Source: Stella humosa (GTDB lineage: Bacteria > Pseudomonadota > Alphaproteobacteria > ATCC43930 > Allostellaceae). Taken from it: a DNA stretch of 64,000 nucleotides. Made by a program: the position numbers and the translations under genes. Of this stretch, positions 36,277 through 43,753 are shown one piece after another. The DNA lies in assembly GCF_006738645.1 (NCBI RefSeq), contig NZ_AP019700.1, positions 3,112,001-3,176,000 of the forward strand. The letters run 5' to 3'. Positions within the stretch are counted from its first letter, which is position 1, and every line of letters starts with the position of its first letter. The notes below the pieces were generated by a model. The model made no database searches. It had not been told where the DNA came from and saw nothing but the letters and a program-made list of their open reading frames with translations.

Positions 36277-37587
36277 ATGTCGATCGAACTCATCACCTTC
36301 CTGATGTTCGGGGGGATGATTGCCCTCCTGTTGCTCGGCCTGCCGCTTGCCTTCGTCACCGGCATCATCGCCGTCATCTTCGGCCTTGGCCTGTTCGGCC
36401 TGCCCAGCCTGCTGCTGATCTCCAGCCGCATCTATTCGTTCATGAACGAGTACGTGCTGGTCTCCGTACCGATGTTCATTCTCATGGCATCCCTGATGGA
36501 GCGATCGGGAGTGGCCAGGGACCTGTTCCGGGCGATGCATGTCTGGTCGGGCAGCCTGCGCGGCGGGCTGGCGGTCCAGACGACCATCGCGGCCACCATC
36601 ATGGCGGCCATGACCGGCATCATCGGCGGCGAGATCGTGCTGCTGGGGCTGGTCGCCCTGCCCCAGATGCTGCGCCTGGGCTATGACCGCAAGCTGGCCA
36701 TCGGCACCATCTGCGCCGGCGGCTCGCTCGGCAGCATGATCCCGCCCAGCATCGTGCTGGTGATCTATGGCCTGACGGTGAACGTCTCCATCGGCGACCT
36801 GTTCTCGGCCGCCATCGTGCCCGGCCTGATCATGGCCGGCATGTACATCGCCTATATCCTGATCCGCTGCCACCTGAACCCCAGCCTCGGCCCGCCGGCA
36901 CCGGAGGAGGAGCGCAACATCCCGCTCGTCGAGAAGCTGCGGATGCTGAAGAGCATCGCGCTCCCGATGCTGATTGCGGCCAGCGTGCTGGGCACGATCT
37001 ACACCGGCGTCGCCTCGGTGACGGAGGCCGCCGGCATGGGCGTCGTCGGCACCGCGATTGCAGCCGCCCTGCGGCGCGAGCTGAACTGGAAGATGATCCA
37101 GGAAACGCTGGTCCAGACGATGACCGCCTGCGGCATCCTGCTGTGGGTGTCCTTCGGTGCGACCGCCATGATCGGCGTCTACAACCTGGCCGGCGGTCCG
37201 GCTTTCATCCGCAACATGATGATCGGCCTGCCGGTCGCCCCCATCGTCATCATCTTCATCATGATGGCGATCCTGTTCGTCCTCGGCTGCCTGATGGACT
37301 GGATCGGCATCTGCCTGCTGACCATGCCGATCTTCGTGCCGATCGTGAAGGCGCTCGGCTACGACCCGATCTGGTTCGGCATCCTGTTCTGCATGAACAT
37401 GCAGGTCTCCTACCTGTCGCCGCCGTTCGGCCCGGCCGCGTTCTACCTCAAGGGCGTGGCGCCGCCCGACATATCGCTGAACGAGATCTTCAGCTCCGTA
37501 TGGCCTTTCATCGGCCTGCAGGTGGTGGCGATCACGCTGCTGATCTTCTTCCCGGGCCTGGCGCTCTGGCTGCCGTCGCTCAACTGA
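36277..37587 (+). CDS. TRAP transporter large membrane subunit (DctM family)
   Basis: A 436-residue inner-membrane protein with about twelve helices. DctM landmarks are SVPMFILMASLMERSG, MTGIIGGEIVLLG, GGSLGSMIPPSIVLVIYG and, late in the protein, FGILFCMNMQVSYLSPPFG. It is the sodium-coupled transport subunit in this family. It completes a three-gene TRAP system and is followed after ten bases by the alcohol dehydrogenase gene. Confidence 0.94.
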   Translation: MSIELITFLMFGGMIALLLLGLPLAFVTGIIAVIFGLGLFGLPSLLLISSRIYSFMNEYVLVSVPMFILMASLMERSGVARDLFRAMHVWSGSLRGGLAVQTTIAATIMAAMTGIIGGEIVLLGLVALPQMLRLGYDRKLAIGTICAGGSLGSMIPPSIVLVIYGLTVNVSIGDLFSAAIVPGLIMAGMYIAYILIRCHLNPSLGPPAPEEERNIPLVEKLRMLKSIALPMLIAASVLGTIYTGVASVTEAAGMGVVGTAIAAALRRELNWKMIQETLVQTMTACGILLWVSFGATAMIGVYNLAGGPAFIRNMMIGLPVAPIVIIFIMMAILFVLGCLMDWIGICLLTMPIFVPIVKALGYDPIWFGILFCMNMQVSYLSPPFGPAAFYLKGVAPPDISLNEIFSSVWPFIGLQVVAITLLIFFPGLALWLPSLN

Positions 37588-37597
37588 GGTCGCGTCC

Positions 37598-38704
37598 ATG
37601 GAGTTCAATGCCGCCGTCCTGCACCGGACGAACGACCCCCTGTCGGTGGAGGTCGTCCGCGTGGGCGACCTCCGCCCGACCGACGTGCTGGTCCGCATCC
37701 GCGCGTCCGGCCTGTGCCACACCGACCTGGAGGTGATGCAGGGCCAACTCGCCTACCCGCTGCCCATCGTGCTGGGGCATGAAGGGGCGGGAATCGTCGA
37801 GCGGGTGGGGGCCGACGTGACGCTGGTGAAGCCCGGCGACCACGTCGTCTGCTCCTGGAACCCGTCCTGCGGCCATTGCTACTATTGCGACCGCGGCGAG
37901 CCGATCCTGTGCGAGCCCTACTCGCACCACCAGCCGCGGGGGCACCTGCTGGACGGCACCTCGCGCATGACGGTCGGGGGCCAGAAGCTGCATCATTTCT
38001 CGGTCGTCTCGTCCCACGCGGAATACTGCGTGGTGCCGGAGACCGGGGCGATCCCGGTGCCGAAGGAGATTCCGTTCGACCGGGCCTGCCTGATCGGCTG
38101 TGGCGTGATGACGGGCGTGGGCGGTGCCGCGCGCGTCGCCCGCATCCCGGCCGGATCGAACGTGGCCGTGCTGGGCTGCGGCGCGGTCGGGCTGAACGCC
38201 ATCCAGGGTGCGCGCCTGCAATCGGCCGAGCGCATCATCGCCATCGACCGCGATCCCGCCCGCCTCGCGCTGGCGACGGAGTTCGGCGCCACCGACCTCA
38301 TCCGCGCCGACGAACCGGACGTGGTGGCCCGCGTGAAGGCACTGACCGGCGGCCGGGGTGCGGACTGCGTGCTGGAGAGTGCGGGCCATGTCGACGCCTA
38401 TCGCCTGTCGTCGGAGATCACCCGCCCGGGCGGTGATCTGGTCTGGCTCGGCAAGGTGAACGTCGACCGCGACGTTGCCTTCCGCTGGGGCTCGCTGATG
38501 GGCGAGAAGCGGATCACCCGGTCGAGCTATGGCGGTGCCCGGCCGCGCCGAGACTTCCCGTGGCTCGCCCGCCTCTATCTCGACGGGCGGCTGAAGCTGG
38601 ACGAGTTGATCACGATGCGGCTCTCCTTGGCGGAGATCAACCTGGGCTTCGCCGCGATGATTCGCGGGGAGACCGTGCGCGCCGTCGTGGAGTTTCCCGA
38701 ATGA
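37598..38704 (+). CDS. Zinc-dependent alcohol dehydrogenase (MDR, class III-like)
   Basis: A 368-residue medium-chain dehydrogenase. Catalytic zinc ligands are in GLCHTD and GHEGAGIV, and the structural zinc site is the four-Cys CGHCYYCDRGEPILC. The nucleotide fold reads VAVLGCGAVGLNAIQGA, and the Asp in IAIDRD suggests NAD. It ends GETVRAVVEF. It overlaps the next gene by four bases and follows the TRAP genes, so it probably oxidises a hydroxylated product of the dioxygenases. That order of steps is inference. Confidence 0.92.
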   Translation: MEFNAAVLHRTNDPLSVEVVRVGDLRPTDVLVRIRASGLCHTDLEVMQGQLAYPLPIVLGHEGAGIVERVGADVTLVKPGDHVVCSWNPSCGHCYYCDRGEPILCEPYSHHQPRGHLLDGTSRMTVGGQKLHHFSVVSSHAEYCVVPETGAIPVPKEIPFDRACLIGCGVMTGVGGAARVARIPAGSNVAVLGCGAVGLNAIQGARLQSAERIIAIDRDPARLALATEFGATDLIRADEPDVVARVKALTGGRGADCVLESAGHVDAYRLSSEITRPGGDLVWLGKVNVDRDVAFRWGSLMGEKRITRSSYGGARPRRDFPWLARLYLDGRLKLDELITMRLSLAEINLGFAAMIRGETVRAVVEFPE

Positions 38705-39738
38705 TCGAGTTCCGCCATCCGCCCATGCAGCCCAACTGGGTGGATCGTCCGCACGAGATGCTGGAACTGGGCGAGTTCGGACTGGAATCGGGCGAGGTCA
38801 TCCGCGATTGCCGCCTGTCCTATGTCGTCCATGGCCGGCCCAACGCCGACCGCTCGAACGTGATCCTGGTGCTGTCGGCGATCGGCAGCACCCATCACCG
38901 CCTCGACGTCTGGATCGGCCCCGGCAAGGCGCTCGATCCCAACCGCGACTGCATCGTGGCGGTGGATGCGATCGGCAACGGCCTCACCACTTCGCCCAGC
39001 ACCAGCAGCAGCCAGCCGGGCCTGGCCTTTCCCCGCTTCACCATCCGCGACATGGTCGAGAGCCAGCGCCGCCTGGTCGAGCATCTGGGGGTGCGCCGGC
39101 TCTATGCCGTGGCCGGCGCCTCCATGGGCGGGATGCAGGCGCTGCAATGGGGCGTCAGCCACCCCGACATGATGGACCGCATCGTCGCCATGGTGCCGAT
39201 GGCCCGCACGACCGCCTGGTCGGTCGCGGTCAACGTCGCCTCGCGCGGCGCCCTGATGGCCGATCCGGCCTGGCCCGATGGCGAGGTCACGAGGGGATGG
39301 GACGGCTGGGTCGCCGTCATGCAGGTGCTGGCCGCCCGCACGCCGGCCGCCTTGGCGGCGGAGAACACCGACCCGGCCGGCATGCCGGCGATGTTGGCCG
39401 AGCGCGCCCAGGCGATGCGCGACAGCGGCGCCCAGGCGGTCGACTGGGTCTACCAGACCTATGCCTATGACGCCCACGACGTGGCGACGACGCCCGGCTG
39501 CGATGGCACATTGGCGGGCGCGCTGGCCCGCATTCGCGCCCGCACGCTGATCCTGGCGGCCGACAACGACCTCTACAACCCGATCGCCGCGGCGCGCGAG
39601 GCCGCCGCCGCCATTCCCGACTGCCGCTATGTGGAGATCCCGTCGCCCGAGGGTCACATGGCGGCATCCTTCCGCCGGCCGCGCGATGTCGCCTTCATCG
39701 ACCGGGCGATGCAGGAATTCTTCGCCGGGCCGCGATAG
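38701..39738 (+). CDS. MetX-like alpha/beta-hydrolase
   Basis: A 345-residue alpha/beta-hydrolase related to homoserine O-acetyltransferase. The nucleophile elbow is GASMGGMQAL, the acid is in LILAADNDLYNP and the His is in SPEGHMAASF. The MetX substrate-binding motif with its conserved Gly-Cys-Gly-Ser-Thr run is replaced by VLSAIGSTHHR, so true MetX activity is doubtful. It starts inside the alcohol dehydrogenase stop codon (ATGA). Its 3' end overlaps the convergent metA coding region by 85 bases. Acyl transfer to, or hydrolysis of, the product of the upstream pathway is plausible. Confidence 0.82.
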   Translation: MIEFRHPPMQPNWVDRPHEMLELGEFGLESGEVIRDCRLSYVVHGRPNADRSNVILVLSAIGSTHHRLDVWIGPGKALDPNRDCIVAVDAIGNGLTTSPSTSSSQPGLAFPRFTIRDMVESQRRLVEHLGVRRLYAVAGASMGGMQALQWGVSHPDMMDRIVAMVPMARTTAWSVAVNVASRGALMADPAWPDGEVTRGWDGWVAVMQVLAARTPAALAAENTDPAGMPAMLAERAQAMRDSGAQAVDWVYQTYAYDAHDVATTPGCDGTLAGALARIRARTLILAADNDLYNPIAAAREAAAAIPDCRYVEIPSPEGHMAASFRRPRDVAFIDRAMQEFFAGPR

Positions 39739-40619
39739 GGCCCATCGCGGCGCGCGGCCGCCACCCCTTCCAGCCAGTTCTGGAACAGCCGCACCGCCTG
39801 CGGCCGCCAGAACGCCACCGGCATGGCCGAAGCGTCCCCGCGCGGAAAGTAGCCGGACGGCAGCCGTGTCGGCCGCCCCGCCGCCAGGTCGCGGACGAAC
39901 TCCGACCGCAGGGTGTCGGCATCGTATTCGGGGTGGTTCAGCATGTAGTGGGCGCGCAAGCCCGCATCCTCGGCCAGGCACAGGCCAGTGGCGGCGCTGG
40001 CGGCCAGCACGCACAAGCCCCCCTGCCCCACCAGGTCAGCCGGATCCGTCGCGGTGTGCCGGGAAACCGGCGCCAGGAGGCAATCGCCGATGCCGGACAG
40101 GATCGGTGCCGCCGGCATACGGACCTCGTGGGCGAACACGCCGAATGCCTTCTCGGCCAGGTCGCGCTTGGCAATGCCGTGCCGGTGCCACAATCCGGCC
40201 TGGGCCGCCCAGCAGACGAGGTAGGCCGGAACCCGGCCGGCCGCCGCCCAGTCCAGGATGCGCACGATGCCCGGCCAGTACCGCACCTCGTCGAACGGCA
40301 GCCGCTCGACCGGGGCGCCGGTGACGATGATCGCGTCGGGCCCTGCCCGCTCCACCTCGGCCCATGGCCGGTAGAACCGGGCGAGATGCGTTCCAGCGGG
40401 CATCTCGACGCCATCGGGAACGGCCAGCGTGAGCCGGACCCGGTGGCGGGAGGAAGCCAGAAGGCGCGCGAACTGGGCCTCGGTCGACGGTCGGTCCGGC
40501 ATCAGGTTGACGAGGACGACCGACAGCTCGCGGGTACCGGCCGATGGCTGTTCGACGGCGGCCCCCTCGTCGCGCAGGAGGGCCGCGGCGGGCAGGTCCG
40601 CGGGCAGGACGATCGGCAT
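39654..40619 (-). CDS. metA: Homoserine O-acyltransferase (MetA family)
   Basis: A 321-residue cytoplasmic enzyme for the first committed step of methionine synthesis, acylating homoserine with succinyl- or acetyl-CoA. The acyl-enzyme Cys is C136 in LVCWAAQAG and the His-Glu pair is in MLNHPEYD. VNLMPDRPSTEAQFARLL and the later ITGAPVE-like VTGAPVERLPF are family signatures. GGAGG precedes the ATG. The C-terminal tail of about 30 residues overlaps the convergent MetX-like gene. It follows metY on the same strand across a gap with a stem-loop. Confidence 0.9.
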   Translation of the reverse strand: MPIVLPADLPAAALLRDEGAAVEQPSAGTRELSVVLVNLMPDRPSTEAQFARLLASSRHRVRLTLAVPDGVEMPAGTHLARFYRPWAEVERAGPDAIIVTGAPVERLPFDEVRYWPGIVRILDWAAAGRVPAYLVCWAAQAGLWHRHGIAKRDLAEKAFGVFAHEVRMPAAPILSGIGDCLLAPVSRHTATDPADLVGQGGLCVLAASAATGLCLAEDAGLRAHYMLNHPEYDADTLRSEFVRDLAAGRPTRLPSGYFPRGDASAMPVAFWRPQAVRLFQNWLEGVAAARRDGPYRGPAKNSCIARSMKATSRGRRKDAAM

Positions 40620-40647
40620 GATCCGCCTCCGTTTGGGATCGGTCGCG

Positions 40648-40680
40648 TGCCGGGGCAGCGGGCGCGCCGCCGCCCCGGCA
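40648..40680 (-). terminator. Stem-loop between metY and metA
   Basis: Nine-base arms (40648-40656 and 40672-40680) pair perfectly around a 15-base loop, filling half of the 66-base gap between metY and metA. No T-run follows on the minus strand. It could attenuate metA expression or stabilise metY mRNA. Confidence 0.45.
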
Positions 40681-40685
40681 GGCGA

Positions 40686-41996
40686 TCAGGCGGCCAGCGC
40701 CGGGCGGCCGGCCGCCGTCAGGGCGGCATCCAGGTCGGCCAGGATGTCGTCGATATGCTCGATGCCGATCGACAGGCGGACATAGCCATCCGTCACGCCC
40801 GTCTGCCGCTGCTCGTCCGGCGAGAGCTGCGAGTGGGTCGTGGATGCCGGATGGATCGCCAGCGAGCGCACGTCGCCGATGTTGGCGACATGGTAGAAGA
40901 GCCCGAGCGCGTCGATGAAGCGCCGGCCTGCCTCGTGCCCGCCGGCCAGTTCGAGCCCGACCAGCCCGCCCATGCCGCCCTGGAGATAGGCCTCGGCCCG
41001 GCGCTTCTGCTCGCCGCCCAGATGGGCCGGATGGATCACGCGCACCACCTCCGGCCGGGCCGCCAGCCAGTCGGCGACGCGGGCGGCGTTGGCGCAGTGT
41101 TCGCGCATGCGCAGGGCCAGGGTCTCCAGCCCCTGGATAAAGAGGAAGGCGTTGAACGGGCTCATGGCGCAACCAAGATCGCGCTGCAACGTGGTGCGCG
41201 CCTTGATGATGTAGGCGATAGGGCCGAGCGGCTTCACGGCCTCCGTCCAGATCGCCCCGTGATAGCTGGGGTCGGGCCGGGTCAGCATCGGGAAGCGGTC
41301 GCCATGCTTCTCCCAGTCGAAGCGACCGCCATCGACGATCATGCCGCCGATCGAGGTGCCGTGCCCGCCCACGTACTTGGTGGCCGAGTAGACGACGATA
41401 TGGGCGCCATGGTCGAGCGGCCGGCAGATCACCGGGGCGGCGGTGTTGTCGACGATCAGCGGCACGCCCAGCGCCTCGCCGATCCGGGCCACCTCGGCGA
41501 TCGGGAAGACCTGGAGCTTGGGGTTCGGCAGCGTCTCGGCATAGTAGGCGCGCGTGCGGGCGTCGGTGGCGCGGCGGAAGTTCTCCGGATCGGCCGGGTC
41601 GACGAACCGCACCTCGATCCCCATGGTGCGGAACGTGTTCGCCATCAGGTTCCACGAACCGCCATAGAGGTCGGTCGAGCTGACGATGTTGTCGCCGGCA
41701 TGGGCGATGTTCTGCAGCGCCATGGCGGTTGCCGCTTGGCCGGAGCTGACGGCCAGTGCCGCCACACCGCCCTCGAGTGCGGCCATGCGCTGCTCCAGCA
41801 CGTCGCAGGTGGGGTTGCCGATGCGGCTGTAGATGTTGCCGAACTTCTTCAATGCGAAGAGGTCCGCCGCATTGTCGGTCCCCTCGAGGTCGAAGGCGGT
41901 GGACTGGTAGATCGGCACGGCCACGGCGTTGGTCGCGAGATCCTTGCGGAAGGCGCCGTGGATGGCGACGGTGGCGGGGTTCTTCGAGAGGGTCAT
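40686..41996 (-). CDS. metY: O-acylhomoserine sulfhydrylase (MetY, Cys/Met-metabolism PLP family)
   Basis: A 436-residue fold I PLP enzyme that makes homocysteine from O-acylhomoserine and sulfide. The MetY-type start is PATVAIHGAF, followed by VPIYQSTAFDLEGTDNAADLF and NIYSRIGNPT. The PLP lysine is in YSATKYVGGHGTSIGGMIVDGG. The long form (over 420 residues) with the KYVGGHG insertion separates MetY from the shorter MetB/MetZ. With metA downstream it supports direct sulfhydrylation. I found no SAM riboswitch in the 44 bases before the start. Confidence 0.93.
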   Translation of the reverse strand: MTLSKNPATVAIHGAFRKDLATNAVAVPIYQSTAFDLEGTDNAADLFALKKFGNIYSRIGNPTCDVLEQRMAALEGGVAALAVSSGQAATAMALQNIAHAGDNIVSSTDLYGGSWNLMANTFRTMGIEVRFVDPADPENFRRATDARTRAYYAETLPNPKLQVFPIAEVARIGEALGVPLIVDNTAAPVICRPLDHGAHIVVYSATKYVGGHGTSIGGMIVDGGRFDWEKHGDRFPMLTRPDPSYHGAIWTEAVKPLGPIAYIIKARTTLQRDLGCAMSPFNAFLFIQGLETLALRMREHCANAARVADWLAARPEVVRVIHPAHLGGEQKRRAEAYLQGGMGGLVGLELAGGHEAGRRFIDALGLFYHVANIGDVRSLAIHPASTTHSQLSPDEQRQTGVTDGYVRLSIGIEHIDDILADLDAALTAAGRPALAA

Positions 41997-42040
41997 GGGT
42001 CGTCTCCTTGTTGGGTGGATCGGCGAAGTGGTCCGGGAAA

Positions 42041-42892
42041 TCAGGCAGCGGCCAGGCGATGGACCTTCGCCCGGCCGGTCATGGCGCGATCGAGATGGGC
42101 GGAAAGTGCTTCGAGGAAGGCGGCCGGGTGCGTGCGCGGCAGCATGTGCCCGGCGCCGGCGACGATCCGGCACTCGGCCCCGGGGATGGCCGTGGCCAGG
42201 CGGGCCGCGATGCGCGCGGCCGGCCGGGTCGTGAGCTCGCCCGCCATGATCAGCGTCGGCAGGCGGAGGCCGGCACAATCGGCCAGGCGCGCCGGGTCGC
42301 CCTCGGCGGCATCGAAGTTGTGGGCGACGGCCGGGGCCAGCCGGCACAACGCCTGCCGGCGCTCCGGCTTCACGGCGGCCCAGGTGCCGGCACCGTTCCA
42401 GTAGTCGACGAAGCGGCCGAGGCCGGCTTCATGGTCGCCCGTCGCAACCGCGCCGCGCACGGCATCGGCGACCGGCGCGATGTCGTCGAGCAGGCCGGCG
42501 TCAAACGCCGAGCCGTCGCGCAGCAAGTGGAAGGATACCGGCTCGACCAGGACGAGCGAGGCCAGCCGGTCGCTGCCGAGTGCCAGCCGGAGGGCGACCG
42601 CCCCGCCATAGGAATGGCCGACCAGGTGCACGCGGCCGGGAAGACGGTCGATGACACGGGCGACCACGGCTGCCTCGTCGGCCAGGGTGATGGGCCGGTG
42701 CCCGGGCCACGGATCGCTGTCGCCATGGCCGTAGGCGTCGACGGCGACCAGGGTGAAGCGCCCGCACAACGCCTCGCGCAGGCCTGCCCATTGCTGGCGG
42801 GACGAAGCGGTGCTGTGCAGCAGGACCAGTGCCGGGCCCTGGCCGGCCGCCTCGTAGACGATACGGGCGCCGTCGATCGCGATAGAGGGCAT
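42041..42892 (-). CDS. Alpha/beta-fold hydrolase
   Basis: A 283-residue hydrolase. The oxyanion region is VLLHSTASSRQQW, the nucleophile Ser is in LVGHSYGGAVAL, and the His is in AGAGHMLPRTHP. The ATG at 42892 is preferred, with GGGGAA just upstream; an ATG four codons earlier is possible. It lies 44 bases before metY on the same strand and may be co-transcribed. No substrate can be proposed. Confidence 0.85.
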   Translation of the reverse strand: MPSIAIDGARIVYEAAGQGPALVLLHSTASSRQQWAGLREALCGRFTLVAVDAYGHGDSDPWPGHRPITLADEAAVVARVIDRLPGRVHLVGHSYGGAVALRLALGSDRLASLVLVEPVSFHLLRDGSAFDAGLLDDIAPVADAVRGAVATGDHEAGLGRFVDYWNGAGTWAAVKPERRQALCRLAPAVAHNFDAAEGDPARLADCAGLRLPTLIMAGELTTRPAARIAARLATAIPGAECRIVAGAGHMLPRTHPAAFLEALSAHLDRAMTGRAKVHRLAAA

Positions 42893-43000
42893 GTCGTTCC
42901 CCATCCTTGCCGGCCGGGGCCAACGGGCCACGGCCTTCGATGGGGCGAGGAGATAGCGGCGGGAAGTTTCGGCCCGATCACGCGCCGCCGCGATCGCGTT

Positions 43001-43753
43001 TCAATCCGGTAACAGTTTCGCGCCTGCCTTGTGACCGACCGCCGCGGAATGCCCCTCGGTGACGAAGATGTAGCCGGCTCCCCGTACCGTGCGGATGATC
43101 TGCGGGCGGGCGGGGTCGACCTCGACCTTGCGGCGGATGCGGTTGATGCGCATGTCGATGCTGCGATCGAAGGGGTCGGCATCCTTGCCATGGGCCAAGT
43201 CGAGGAGCGCCTCGCGCGACAGCACGCGGTCGGGATTGGCGGCGAAGGCCGCCATCAGGTCCAGTTCCATCCGCGTCAGCCGCACCAGGCCGCCGTCCGG
43301 CCCCGACAGGCGCCGGCCTTCGGGATCGAAGCGGAACTGGCCGAAGCGGACGTCCGGGGCGGGACGCGGCGTGGCGGTCACGCCGCGGCGGCGCAGGACC
43401 GCCCGCACCCGGGCCAGCAGCTCGCGCAAGTCCAGCGGCTTGGCAAGATAGTCGTCGGCCCCCAGTTCAAGCCCGACGACGCGGTCGATGGTCTCAATGG
43501 CCGCCGTCGCCATGATGATGCCGACCGGATGGCTGCCACGCAGCTCGCGCGCCAGCGTCAGCCCGTCCTCGTCGGGCATGCGGATATCGAGCAGCACCAG
43601 GTCGACCCGATCGGCGGCCAGGATGGCGCGCATCGCCCGTCCGCCATCGGCGGTGCTGGCCCGCAAGCCGTGCAGGCGCAGATAGTCGGCAATCGTCGAG
43701 CGCACGTCCGCCTCGTCGTCGACGACGAGGATATGGGCCGGTCCGGCCGTCAC
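43001..43753 (-). CDS. OmpR-family response regulator
   Basis: A 250-residue regulator. The receiver has VVDDEADVRS, phospho-acceptor D56 (LLDIRMPDEDG) and Lys in YLAKPLD. The winged-helix DNA-binding domain starts around residue 135 (FRFDPEGRRLSGPDG) and ends IRTVRGAGYIF. The GTG start at 43753 overlaps the hybrid kinase stop codon by four bases, so they are made together and form a cognate pair. Target genes are unknown. Confidence 0.92.
   Translation of the reverse strand: MTAGPAHILVVDDEADVRSTIADYLRLHGLRASTADGGRAMRAILAADRVDLVLLDIRMPDEDGLTLARELRGSHPVGIIMATAAIETIDRVVGLELGADDYLAKPLDLRELLARVRAVLRRRGVTATPRPAPDVRFGQFRFDPEGRRLSGPDGGLVRLTRMELDLMAAFAANPDRVLSREALLDLAHGKDADPFDRSIDMRINRIRRKVEVDPARPQIIRTVRGAGYIFVTEGHSAAVGHKAGAKLLPD

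Noticed and set aside
38701-39738. Calling the MetX-like gene metX
   Set aside because: The conserved Gly-Cys-Gly-Ser-Thr segment of homoserine acetyltransferases is absent, and a MetA-family enzyme is encoded next door.
41997-42040. SAM riboswitch upstream of metY
   Set aside because: Only 44 bases separate metY from the upstream gene, and no SAM-II-like stem or pseudoknot pattern can be drawn. The longer region before the alpha/beta hydrolase also shows none.
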